In this document: in pieces, positions 1 through 10,156 of the stretch
Layout of the letters: every line of letters starts with the position of its first letter
How positions within the stretch are numbered: the stretch's first letter is position 1
Source: Paraphysomonas bandaiensis
Lineage: Eukaryota > Chrysophyceae
NCBI GenBank assembly: GCA_965644295.1
Contig: CBFFRP010000078.1
Location: 186,001 to 250,000 of the forward strand
Length of the DNA stretch: 64,000 bases
Direction of reading: 5' to 3'
Notes under the pieces: model-generated
What the model was told of the DNA's origin: nothing
Database searches by the model: none
What the model saw: the letters and a program-made list of their open reading frames with translations, nothing else
Translations under genes and position numbers: made by a program

Positions 1-1
1 T

Positions 2-814
2 TCAGGTGAATACGTACCCATAGGCCATGAAGATCAATATTATCATCATGATGTTCAAAGTGATAAGTCCGTCCACCACGATGACAATGAGCCGCTGGTG
101 GAAGAGGAGGGACATGGCGATCAATACAACCACTTCAATACACGAGTACGGGTAGACTCCATTCCCACAGTGAGTACAATAAGTGAAGATCCTACTCCAC
201 TTCCTTCTCACCCACTTCTTGCCCGCATAATCTCAGAGCGTAGAGAACAACAACATCGCAATCAAGAGTACTACATGCAACTTCATCAACAGGAGCAGAT
301 CATAAAGAATGAAGAGACCACTTTTTCTCGTGACCTTTGTCATAGTCTGAGCGGAGACTTATCGCATACATCACGGAGAGAGAGGAACGAGTACGGGTAC
401 AGACTTGCTGAGCGCATTGAACTGAAACGCAAAGAGCGTCAAGAATTAAAAGGGGTTGCGAAAAAACGCAATTCGAGCACACGCCTTCCTGTGGCAGTTG
501 AGCCTACAACTTTCGTGAACGGATACCCTGAGTACGTGTTAAAAGTATTTCCCCACCTCAAACCACGTCCCGAAAATAAACACGAGCCTCGAATGGAGTC
601 ACGCGTTTGCCCTTCTGGAATTAACGTGATGCTGAACATATATGATGAGAAAGTGAAAACCGATATTGATAGTACTTGTGGTAGTGATGTCGTTTTAGAA
701 GCAAACATGATGCCGCCAAAGGTAAAATCGAAAACGACACCTACATTTCATGTTCAAGCAAATTCAATAATTGGTGGTCGTTCGTCCCCACGTATTGCTA
801 CTGCTACTGGCTAA
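2..814 (+). CDS. Unrecognised protein, 3' part of gene (5' end outside window)
   Basis: An open frame runs from the left edge to a TAA at 812–814, giving about 270 residues. The frame is already open at base 2 and its first stretch is acidic and His/Asp-rich, so the start lies upstream of the window, or an intron acceptor (TTCAG) sits at bases 1–5. The middle (about 300–470) is rich in Glu, Arg, Gln and Lys and could form a charged helix (RREQQHRNQEYYMQLHQQEQ region). The C-terminal part is basic and Ser/Pro-rich and ends in SPRIATATG. I see no signal peptide, membrane segment or known domain. Coding character is supported by the length and by composition unlike the AT-rich flank. Function is unknown. 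Confidence 0.6.
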   Translation, partial: SGEYVPIGHEDQYYHHDVQSDKSVHHDDNEPLVEEEGHGDQYNHFNTRVRVDSIPTVSTISEDPTPLPSHPLLARIISERREQQHRNQEYYMQLHQQEQIIKNEETTFSRDLCHSLSGDLSHTSRRERNEYGYRLAERIELKRKERQELKGVAKKRNSSTRLPVAVEPTTFVNGYPEYVLKVFPHLKPRPENKHEPRMESRVCPSGINVMLNIYDEKVKTDIDSTCGSDVVLEANMMPPKVKSKTTPTFHVQANSIIGGRSSPRIATATG

Positions 815-1492
815 TGAAGCGGAGCAATATTTTACGTCGTCACCGTTTTTGTATTAAAATAATATGTCTATGTAATGTAAATATTAAAAGTTGAGTTTTG
901 CTCGTTTGATTGCTCTAGTGCTACATGTAATATGCTGGGGAATTCACCCACAACCCACAGGTGGTGAGGCACATGACTCTTCTCCTGAACAGAAATCTAG
1001 TTGGTATTAGTATTAATATAAATAGTAGCTTGAGTTGAGTTTTACTTATTGGGAAGCGAGTGAAAGCTGTAGTTTAAACGTTTTGAATTAGAGCCGTTAC
1101 TTGTTACTTTAAAAATACGTTTATATTATTATACTATTATAAAAAGACAGTATTATATAAACATCAGTGATGTGATATGAAGTAGCTTAGCTAAACTGAA
1201 AATATATTGACTGTACAAGATCGTGACTACCTATGTGTAGCAAAAATAGGGAGTTATGAAGCTATTATGGCACAATAGTAGTATGAGATGAGACGTAGAA
1301 ATAGTAGTCATTGATCAGAAAATATCAGTATAAAAGCCAGAAAATTGCTAATCATTCTTCATCATTCATTGTCACTCACCATATTGATGTTGCCACTACC
1401 ACCAACCAATATTTCACGACCTTATACAGTAATATAATATACAAGTTTCATTAGCCTAATTCAACTTCTTCGTTATCCTTGTCTTTATTATG
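815..1492. other. Intergenic, AT-rich, no gene seen
   Basis: This is the 3' flank of the first gene. It is AT-rich with frequent stops in all frames, and I see no repeat or RNA gene in it. It ends at the transposase remnant on the minus strand. Confidence 0.5.
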
Positions 1493-1837
1493 TCATACAT
1501 AAAAAAAGTAGTCGTCGTCACTCATATCGGGATTGTCATGAAACCAGATACAATTTCTTTCCAATTCAAACTCATCGTAATCGTCGTAAGCCAATAGCAG
1601 ATTATGCAGACTAGCACAAGTCCTTACAATGTCGTTAACGAAGACTCTGTTCCGGTATATGATTGAATTCATCAACATACAAAAACGTAGTTTCAGAATT
1701 ATAAATGTACGTTTCACATCCTTTTTAATGGATTCAAGAAGTTCAGATGAGTACATTGATATCGCGTCATATCTATCAGCCCATGCGTCTATTGGAGAGT
1801 CAACTTTCTTGTAACCATCATTGACAATATCTTATGC
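1493..1837 (-). pseudogene. PIF/Harbinger-type transposase remnant (C-terminal part)
   Basis: On the minus strand a frame of about 114 codons reads DIVNDGYKK..., then WADRYDAISMYSSELLES, then IKKDVKRTFIILKLRFCML, then NDIVRTCASLHNLLL. The order matches the C-terminal end of DDE nucleases of the PIF/Harbinger (HARBI1) superfamily, in which a D-G-Y block is followed by a conserved (R)KDVE-x-x-FG-x-LK-x-RF helix and a final cysteine/LHN block. Here the usual FG of that helix is FI. A stop lies just upstream of the block, and the N-terminal DNA-binding part and the earlier catalytic aspartates are absent, so this is a dead fragment. I saw no flanking terminal repeats. It ends in an acidic tail (DMSDDDYFFYV). 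The class is fairly certain; the exact family is not. Confidence 0.65.
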
Positions 1838-1942
1838 ACCGGGTACAGTAATAGACATATCACTCTATTTGAAACATCAGTCTCATGATCATCCACTTAG
1901 AAATGACTCAACTATATAGTGATATGTCTGATACTTCAATTT

Positions 1943-2176
1943 ATGGATGGATGGATGTATGTATGGATGTATGTATGTATGTATGTATGTATGTATGTAT
2001 GTATGTATGTATGTATGTATGTATGTATGTATGTATGTATGTATGTATGTATGTATGTATGTATGTATGTATGTATGTATGTATGTATGTATGTATGTAG
2101 GTAGGTAGGTAGGTAGGTAGGTAGGTAGGTAGGTAGGTAGGTAGGTAGGTAGGTAGGTAGGTAGGTAGGTAGGTAT
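1943..2176. repeat. Compound tetranucleotide microsatellite (ATGG)n-(ATGT)n-(AGGT)n
   Basis: A short ATGG run passes into about 33 uninterrupted ATGT units (to about 2098), which switch to about 19 AGGT units (to about 2174). Because a 4-base repeat read in triplets gives a 4-residue cycle, frames stay open on both strands. These are not genes. Confidence 0.95.
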
Positions 2177-2376
2177 GTGTACATGTATACCAACTATACA
2201 TACTGCTGTATAGAAATATTCAAATTTAAGTTAAGTTGTAGTACAGTACAGCACTGTATACCATCCACCGTATACCCAGCAGTTCATATGGTTGTAGTCA
2301 GTTGTTATGTACATACATATCGATATACTGGAAGTCTATCTGTATAATATTCCTCTAATTCTACTCAACTAACTCC

Positions 2377-2409
<33 letters not shown>

Positions 2410-2430
2410 CACATATATATATATATACAT
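2377..2430. repeat. (ACAT)n/(AT)n microsatellite
   Basis: Six to seven ACAT units followed by ATATAT tracts, about 75 bp upstream of the PP2A scaffold start codon. Similar ATAT tracts precede other genes here, so they may belong to the AT-rich promoter/5' UTR. Confidence 0.8.
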
Positions 2431-2502
2431 CTAGTCCTCTTGGAGAATATATTATCACTTATTACCCTTCTAGAGGATTAGTTAATGCGGTAATTGATCT
2501 CA

Positions 2503-4828
2503 ATGGACCGGCCGAGATCTGATTCCGCTGATTTATATCAAATATCTCTACTAATTGATCAACTACGTCATGATGATCCACAAATTCGTATTAATGCTAC
2601 AAAATCATTAAATAATATAGGTAGAATATATATAAATATGTATTCTGTGAATAATACAGAAATACAGCGGAAGCATTGGGTCCAGAACGTACAAGAAATG
2701 AATTGATTCCATTTATAAATGGTTATTCCATACATATTATAATATAATGGATCTTATGATATTATATTATAGAATCAATTGATGATGAAGATGATGTTCT
2801 TCTTGCGATAGCAGAGAATATTGGTTAATTAGCTTTATGACTATTTTTATTGGTTTCTTAATATCGTTTTGCAGGAAATTTGAAACGTTATGTGGGCGGC
2901 GCCGAATTTTTGTACACATTACTTGAACCAATTGAGCTTCTTGCAGTAGTAGAGGATGGATCTGTCAGGGATGTTGTACGTATCGATTGTAGTCGATTTT
3001 AAGTAGTGTAATGTTGTCACAGGCCGTGATGGCAGTTGTATCTATTATAGAGGAAATGCCAAACGACCATCTACTCAATTATTTCGTACCTTTTGTATTG
3101 AAATTAGCTTCAAAGGATTGGTGAGTATGTACACTTGCATGTATCTTAATCTGTTTCTAAGATATCATTCCATTTAGGTTTACTTCTAGAATTTCTGCTA
3201 CCGCCCTCTTTCATATTGCATACTCTCGACTTCCATCAGACACGCAGCAGGAATTCAGAGCTATGTTTTCACGGCTCTGTGCAGATGACACCCCTATGGT
3301 CCGGCGAATGGCTGCAAAGCACTTTGGAAGCTTAGCTGCAGAAATGACACGTACGGAAATACAAGATGAGCTGTTAGGCCCCTTCAAGAAACTAGCTGCA
3401 GACGAACAGGTGTGAACTTATCGATATTTAGAGTGCAGCTCATGTTACCGCCATCATTATACTGTGCAAACATGAATATGACTTTGTGTGTGTCAACAGG
3501 ACTCTGTCAGAATTCAGACTGTGGGAATCTGTATTGCACTCGCCGGTGCTCTCCCGACAGAGTTGCAGGTGATAATCTGGTTCCTATGATTGTGAGCAAA
3601 CTAAATACAAATTTACAGATTAGTGAGGTACTTCCAGTAGTGCTGAATATTGCATCCGATAAGTCCTGGCGTGTACGCTGGTCTCTTGCTGCCAAGATAT
3701 CTGAGGTGGGAAATGTGATGGGAGAGCAGGTTACCAATGGCTCCCTGTGTGAATGCTTCGAGAACCTGCTACGTGATCAGGAGGCCGAAGTGCGCTCCGC
3801 GGCTGCGGGAAATATAACGAAGATGTGTAGTATAATACGCAAAGACATCACTATATCACGCATATTTCCAGTAGTGAATCTGATCGTTACAGATTCCTCT
3901 GACCATACTCGCGCTTCTTGTGCATCAGTAATAAACTATCTTGCGCCACTTTTAGGACGGGACGATACTGTAGAGAACCTTCTACCTATGCTACTTCAAT
4001 TGCTGCGAGATGATTCATCTGATGTGAGTACCAAGATGTATTTTTCCATTTTGTGTTCTTCTTTCGTTTATACATCTGAGCACTTAAATTACGTTATTTA
4101 ATGGTTATGCAGGTACGTCTTAATATCATCGCTAGTCTAGATGCAATCAATGCGGTTATTGGAGTGGAGTTGTTGAGCCAGTCACTACTTCCGGCGATTG
4201 TCGATCTTGCTGAAGACTCAAAATGGCGTGTGCGCTTCGCAATCATTGAGCACATTCCACGCATCGCCGGTCAACTTGGGTGCACATTTTTTAACGAGAA
4301 ATTGATTAATCTCTGTATGACTTGGCTCGGTGATGATGTTTACTCCATCAGAAGGGCTGCTGCAAATAATCTGTGCGAATTGAGTTCTCAATTCGGTGAG
4401 GAATGGGCGAAAGAGCAAATCATTCCTCGTATAGAGCGCATGCACACGCATACCAACTACTTACAGCGCATGACAGCTTTATACGGCATTCAAGTGCTGA
4501 TTTCGAGCCTCTCGCAGCCCACTGTAGAGGAGGTTATTGTTCCCCTAATAATTCAGATGGCTTCAGACGCAGTTCCCAACGTACGCCTGACAGTTGCTAG
4601 GACATTGAATGACATCGTTAGGTCAAATGGAAAGAAATTCCGCGGAAATTTTTTGGCCACATGTATTCAGCCTGCCCTTGAGACGCTCCTAGTTGACAGC
4701 GATCGCGACGTGAGATTTTACACAAGACAGGTCAGCAAAAGCCACAGTTTCTGCAACTATCGATTATTTGTAATATATTCTTGCAGGCTTCGGAAGGAGT
4801 GGCTGCTGTGATTGGAGGAGCGCAATAA
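2503..4828 (+). CDS. PPP2R1A: PP2A 65 kDa regulatory (scaffold) subunit A
   Basis: This is the HEAT-repeat scaffold that holds the catalytic C and variable B subunits of protein phosphatase 2A in cytosol and nucleus. Ten exons: 2503–2620, 2674–2721, 2773–2823, 2875–2975, 3023–3120, 3178–3409, 3500–3568, 3619–4023, 4113–4730 and 4787–4828. All phases agree, giving 593 residues against 589 in animal PR65. Family blocks appear in order: DLYQISLLIDQLR, ALGPERTRNELIPF, DEDDVLLAIAENIG, the DWFTSRISAT block, CADDTPMVRR, DKSWRVRW, VRLNIIASLDAINAVIG, SQSLLPAIVDLAEDSKWRVR and the C-terminal DVRFYTRQASEGVAAV. About 15 HEAT repeats are implied by alignment with PR65. The start ATG follows an in-frame TTG and is the first ATG of this frame. 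Introns are 47–90 bp. The gene looks complete and single copy here. Confidence 0.95.
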
Positions 4829-6570
4829 TGATAGATAGTTTATAATATCAGTACAGACTGTTATGACAGATACTAAAGTTTTACCTGTTGTACCTTCTTA
4901 TTATTGTGCGGTCTCTTGCCCATGTGATTTAACTATTAAAATTGGAATGAAGTTTATTTTTCGAGTTGGATAACAATACCAGCTTGAGTTGCTACATATC
5001 TTCCGGTGAGCCCCTTATCTGATTCGTGTAGAATTTCTTCACACGTTAACATTCGACTATAAATGAGTAGAGCACAGGCCTAGGGAATAGGGAACAATAT
5101 ACTGACTTCTGATTTGTCTATGAAAACTTACAGGTAGGGAATATATAGATACTGTTTGAATTATTAGCAATTTACACATAAAACTAATGAGCATCACATG
5201 TACGATAACCGATAAATTGTATGATGTATGATAGTAGCGTTGCTAAGCAATAAGTTGCCAATCATCTCCTTTGTTGTTAAACATTGTGGTTATAGTTGAT
5301 TTACAAAGTGAGTAGAAGACAAAACTATACCTCCAATAAAGAGGTAAACACCGTTACAGTATTACGTATACGAGTTGTGCACATTAATCCTAATCTTATC
5401 AACACTTTAGTGTACTGGAGTGCACTCCATTGGCAGTTCTGTTATAAAAATCGTTAAAGCAATACTTGCATTGCACATATACACTCACATGATGACCTCT
5501 GCGCCTCATCCACTCAGAACGTCCCTATCAACAGCGGATAGTAGACACTGAGAAGAACCCCAGAAAGTTATTGAGAATTCTACACCACGCAGTTAACTTC
5601 TTGTCAGTTAACATGTCAATAACATACCATTTCCGGTCCGTATAATGTATATTGCTTCACACATTCCATTTAGATTAGATGTGCAAGTACCAGATACAAC
5701 AAAGTCATTGGTGCATACAGGAGCACCCATTAAATACTTAAATACATACCAGATAAAAAAGATTTGTTATCATCTGTTAAACCAGCTATGATGGGCTCAA
5801 ACCCATGGCTTAAACCTAGAAGAAACATCAACCGCTTTCAATATATATTGACTTGATGCAATTAACGTTTATTAAACGGTCGATTTCGTGCTAATTCTAA
5901 ACCACATTATACATTATTATATTATACAGTTCAGTGTGCTATTATACAGCTCAGTATTGTGTAGTACAGTGTATTTATAGTCTAGTGCTCGTTATCGCCA
6001 TATCTTCATGGTGTCTAAAAGTGTCCATAACTATAGCGGTTAACACACTATCAGTATTACGCAAGTTGAGCTGTTTCACATTTCAATTGAATTATGGAAG
6101 ACTTGTGCTTGGTAGTGCAAGGTCAGCAGGAACGAAATATTCTAAATTCTTCAATGAGAGACTACTTGAGCCGCTTCCAAACTATGATCAGACTCATCAA
6201 TGACATTGAGGGGTTACGTGAAGTGGCTCTTGATATCGATGACCTGGAGTGGCAAGGAAACATACTGGAGTAGCCAAAGATGTTCTCACACTGAAACTTC
6301 CGATGGCAGTACAAACAGCTAAACTATTGTTCGCAAAAATTTCTGTAGACACCACATTACCAAATAAGCAGAAAACGGTGGGAAAGACACAGTAAAGAAC
6401 CTTGATGATCCTGCAGTGGTGGACACTCACAACCCTGCTGCAAATAAAGTAACAATCGTCCAGACATGGACAAAATATGATCCCCATGGCCAGGTAGAAT
6501 GGACGAAGCTCTAAAAAATCTATATTAAGTTACAAACGAGACATAGCAGGCAAGAAGAGAGAGGGAGATA

Positions 6571-6808
6571 CTGGTTTAGGAATGACTTGCTCTCGAAATC
6601 GTTCAGGGTACATATAGTAGTCTGGTATATTTGACCATTCCAGGGTAGTTTCTATGTATTGAAATGTTTCTATATCAAAATATAGTGACAGAATGTCAAA
6701 CTCATTGACTGTAAACTTTAATGGAGCAACTGTTCTTCAACATTGCAATATATAGAAACTACCCTGGAATGATCGTACGATTTCGAGAGCAAGTCATTCC
6801 TAAACTAG
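6571..6808. repeat. Nested palindromic element (MITE-like)
   Basis: The outer arms at 6571–6603 and 6778–6808 are inverted copies sharing TTTAGGAATGACTTGCTCTC and the following GAAATCG. Inside them a second inverted pair begins with ATTCCAGGGTAGTTTCTAT (about 6640) and ends with its complement (about 6770). The left arm carries about 30 bp of extra sequence between the two motifs. No coding capacity. The shape is that of a non-autonomous terminal-inverted-repeat element. Confidence 0.75.
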
Positions 6809-6852
6809 TAGCATCCATATATATATCATCATAAGCATGGTGACCTTTAAAA

Positions 6853-6999
6853 GACAGTCAGCATCTTATTTATCGGAAATAAAATGAATTAAGAATACTC
6901 TATATTACTTACATACAACTACGGCTGTATTATACATGTAATTGTTATCTCAATATTAGAGGCATATGTGAACTAAAATATACACAGAATGCCGATATG
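6853..6999 (-). repeat. Family-1 TIR element, copy A
   Basis: About 147 bp, one of at least six related copies. Read on the minus strand it carries the shared core: a left end ending GGCATTC, AATATTGAGATAACAATTA, a CAGCCGTAGTTGTA-like stretch, ATTTCCGATAAATAAGATG and a right end GCTGACTG. It faces copy B, eight bases away, so the pair forms a large imperfect palindrome. Confidence 0.75.
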
Positions 7000-7007
7000 G
7001 TAAGATG

Positions 7008-7150
7008 CTTCTATATATATATTTTTGTTCAAAGATGCCTGTATTATTGAGATAACAATTATATGTATTCCAGCCGTAGTTGTACTTTAGTAACGTACAC
7101 TATATTTACTTCAATTTATCTCCGAAAAATAAGATGCTGACTGCCCATAC
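7008..7150 (+). repeat. Family-1 TIR element, copy B
   Basis: Plus-orientation copy: TTTTTGTTCAAAGATGCC, TATTGAGATAACAATTAT, CCAGCCGTAGTTGTA, then CCGAAAAATAAGATGCTGAC and a degenerate right end (TGCCCATAC). It is arranged head to head with copy A. Confidence 0.75.
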
Positions 7151-7460
7151 GGTGGAACTCTGTATATCCAGTATCCAGCATCCAGCAAATGTACAGTATT
7201 ATGGAAAAAACTGATTTTTATGTAGTGAAAAGTGGATTTTTGTCCAGTAGTGAGTATACCTACTAGGATTGCCGCCGCTTTTTTGGTCATTTTCAGATGT
7301 CCATTATTCGACACACAGATCATCAATTGAAATACAAATTATATCAGAATGCCAAGCATACTCTCGACTTTGTGTCACTATAATCGACTTTGTGCTCTCA
7401 TGAACTCATTGTTGTGTTATTTAAGTTTCAAATGAGTGCCTTAAGCGTTTTTTGACAGTT

Positions 7461-7493
7461 TTTTTTTGGAGCTCACGATTACCGCCGCTTTTC
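7461..7493 (+). repeat. GC-rich inverted repeat, left arm
   Basis: A poly-T run followed by GAGCTCACGATTACCGCCGC and TTTT. The inverted match is at 9760–9789, and a degenerate outer copy (GATTGCCGCCGCTTTTTT) lies at about 7265–7285. It stands out in AT-rich DNA. It could be the TIR of a decayed transposon, though spacing differs between the two ends. Confidence 0.55.
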
Positions 7494-8941
7494 AACCGCC
7501 TGACTTCCAACATTTCGACCTCAAAATCATTGTTTGGCTGAATATGTCTGCGCACACTGCATTGTTAATGGAGATAATAATACCGTTAGACTAATTCAGA
7601 GGTGCTGGACTCGAATACGTCGTCAGATTCTTATATTTCGTTGAGTATCAATAGTTATAGCATGATGCACCACTCAACTCACATTTGTACATTACCTGCA
7701 ATATTGACACGACCTGACCAAATTGGGCTGTATTGACAACAGTCTAGGTCGTTTATACAGTATGCATTGTCAAACGGTAATCTACGATATCAGCGTTAAT
7801 GAATAATGTACACTTCTTGTGTCTCTAATTCACTTTTCACAGTTTGGGGACCCGGACCAATCAGTGTGATGTCAATGAGAAAAGTTTAAACACAAGTAGT
7901 AAACTTCACGTTTAGAATGGGATGAGGAATTTGATGCCACCTAGGCATTAACTCAGCGATATCATTCCTCTATTTTCAATATTTCCAGAGCGTTGTGGAG
8001 GCTCATTTAGAAGAACTTATCAGTGTCGAAGAATTTAGCTATCGATCTTCAATAATGAACCAGCAGTGAACCTTATGTGCTAAGCATTCTACCAGAAATC
8101 TAACAGACTTAAGAAGTTTGGGTTACTAAGTGTTGTGAGTGCATGATATGGTGCAACCAAGATGAGTGTTAAAAGTTAAAAGGTGTGTCACTGGGTGGGT
8201 ATCTTTACGAGGGTAAAGATATGCATACTTTTTGCGACTTTTCTCTATCAATAGTGGAACATATTTGTGCTTAGCTATTTAAGTGTGATAGATTATGCAA
8301 TTGGCAGGGCCAATTATCAATTAACCACGACCATAATTCTAATACATAGATACATAGGACTTCAGTCATGTGCCTAAGTAGCTGATTTGGTGATACCTAG
8401 CTAGTTATATATTGATTGCTATAAAGTAATTATTTAATATAATCGAAAATTCGAATGACAGGCTTTGGTAATAAAGCTATAACAGCTCAACGTGAAGGCA
8501 ATAACAAATGGAAAATGTGTGATAGAAAATGAAATGAACACATTAATAGAGAGTAGAATAACAAAATAGATGGTTGTCTCGGGGATTGTTGTAGTGAGCG
8601 GACATTGGTTCTTCTAGTATTGCCACATACCACGCGTTTGTGGTAGTATTGATCCCTGGTGCCACCTCTGCTGACGGTGTTGGCATATGGTCACCAGCTC
8701 GTTCAGCGGGGGGCCTGCAGCTACTTTACTTCTACTTGCTTTGTTACCCGTTCTCCCTGCCCATCTGGAGTCCAACTGCAAACTTCTTATTCTGCTGCTC
8801 TTATTGTCGCACTCGTTCAACCGGGTTATATAGAGCACACAGTGCCCGTGTGTCAGTCCTACCCGCAATAGTGTTCTCCAGCTGTCTTCGGTTGGTGGGT
8901 CGGCGCAGAATGCCTTCAAACCGAAGTGTTGTCAAACCCCA

Positions 8942-9103
8942 CACTAGTGAAATGGAGAAGTTCAAAAGAAGTTCATAAGGTAGCTCGCTGAAGTTCATTG
9001 TTGCATGAACTACCTTTTGAACTTTCACAGTCCACACTTTTTTATGAACTGCCTTTTGAACTACCTTATGAACTACCTTTTCAGCTTCCTGATTTCACTA
9101 GTG
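8942..9103. repeat. Short palindromic element with CACTAGTGAAAT ends
   Basis: The left end CACTAGTGAAAT (8942–8953) is matched by its complement at 9092–9103. Between them the motifs GTTCAAAAG and GTTCATAAGGTAG recur in both orientations, so most of the 162 bp can fold on itself. No clear target-site duplication flanks it. The ends recall hAT-type termini, but that is only a guess. Confidence 0.5.
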
Positions 9104-9759
9104 CCAGGCGAGTACGGAGAGTAGACTTATCATCGCGCTGGGTGCGCAGAAACACACTATAAACTTTGCAGATGCTTTCTTGGGTTGATGAGGTGCTACT
9201 CCCTTAAGCAAGGGGGCCTGATATACACCCATAAAACGCATGCATTTATTAAGATTAATATACGCACTTTACATTCTTCAATTGTGTACTTTCGATGCAC
9301 AGTGGGGCGTTCCACTTAAGAACACCAACCTATAGCTTCAACAAGAGCCCTCTCTCTGGCCATGGACGGCATTATGGGCCTTCCATTGTCAGTGCTGTCC
9401 AGCACAGTCAAGTGCTTCAACACCGTATTTATAGCCCGTTTCTGGTGTACGCATGCTGGCAGGGTGCTGCTAGAGACAGCTTCAAGTACTTCTCCAGTAA
9501 TTAGAGTGTGGCTCTATGGATTCAGTCGCATTCCGCTGTTTGCAGTATTATTCGTAGATTTCTGATTGGATTGCTTTAGCATTCTCTAACTAATGCAAAC
9601 TACCATGAAATTTCAAATGGAAGACATCATGTAGTCAATAGCAATCAGTTTAACGTATGTGTATAGTTTCATATGATAGAGATGCTTATGGCGGGAGCTG
9701 AGAGCAGATCAAACTCCTTAAAACAAAAAAAATGAACTATTTTGAGGTGACTTCAGTTC

Positions 9760-9810
9760 GAAAAGCGGCGGTAATCGTGAGCTCAAAAAAACAAAGCGGC
9801 GGTAATCGTG
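9760..9810 (-). repeat. GC-rich inverted repeat, right arm (two tandem copies)
   Basis: Two adjacent copies of AAAGCGGCGGTAATCGTG, the inner one followed by AGCTC and a poly-A run. They are the inverted match of 7461–7493. The enclosed 2.3 kb has no recognisable transposase. Confidence 0.55.
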
Positions 9811-10156
9811 CACCGACTTCCTACTTCGCACGACGTACATGTAGTGATGTAGGTATTCCATGGGTATTCCTACTACATATTGGTACCGTACAGGAGAATT
9901 CACTGACGGCCATTTTATGTACATATATACCAAAAAAAAATATTGGAAGTGTGTGGTGTTAGTCTACAGCAATTCAACCATACATAACAACACCACGAAT
10001 AGACTACCCTACATATAATACATACATATATGTACAGTACATACCACAGCATTCATATACATGTATATGACAAGTCAACGCATCATACATACTTAACACC
10101 CTCAATATACATACATATTCAATTCAGATTATCAATTAAATAGTTTTATAATTATC

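Larger units (their letters stand above)
4829..10156. other. Long gene-poor region with inverted-repeat elements
   Basis: I see no convincing gene in about 5.3 kb. The longest frames (5934–6203, 8640–8978, 9295–9565) have no recognisable domain, no splice-compatible continuation and low-complexity or AT-driven composition. The stretch does hold structured repeats, listed separately: a nested palindrome (6571–6808), a face-to-face pair of small elements (6853–7150), a GC-rich inverted repeat (7461–7493 against 9760–9810) and a short palindromic element (8942–9103). Bases 9990–10156, next to the first MetAP1 gene, are AT-rich with ACATAC runs and are presumably its promoter and 5' UTR. Confidence 0.5.

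Noticed and set aside
1885-2201. Four overlapping open frames coding MYVC or THTY/PTYL repeats
   Set aside because: They are translations of a tetranucleotide microsatellite, open on both strands by necessity.
5934-6203. 89-codon frame in the gene-poor region
   Set aside because: No domain, no in-phase continuation on either side, AT-driven composition.
8614-9037. Overlapping frames on both strands (up to 112 codons) in a locally GC-richer patch
   Set aside because: They read antisense to each other, have no recognisable motif, and lie beside a palindromic element.
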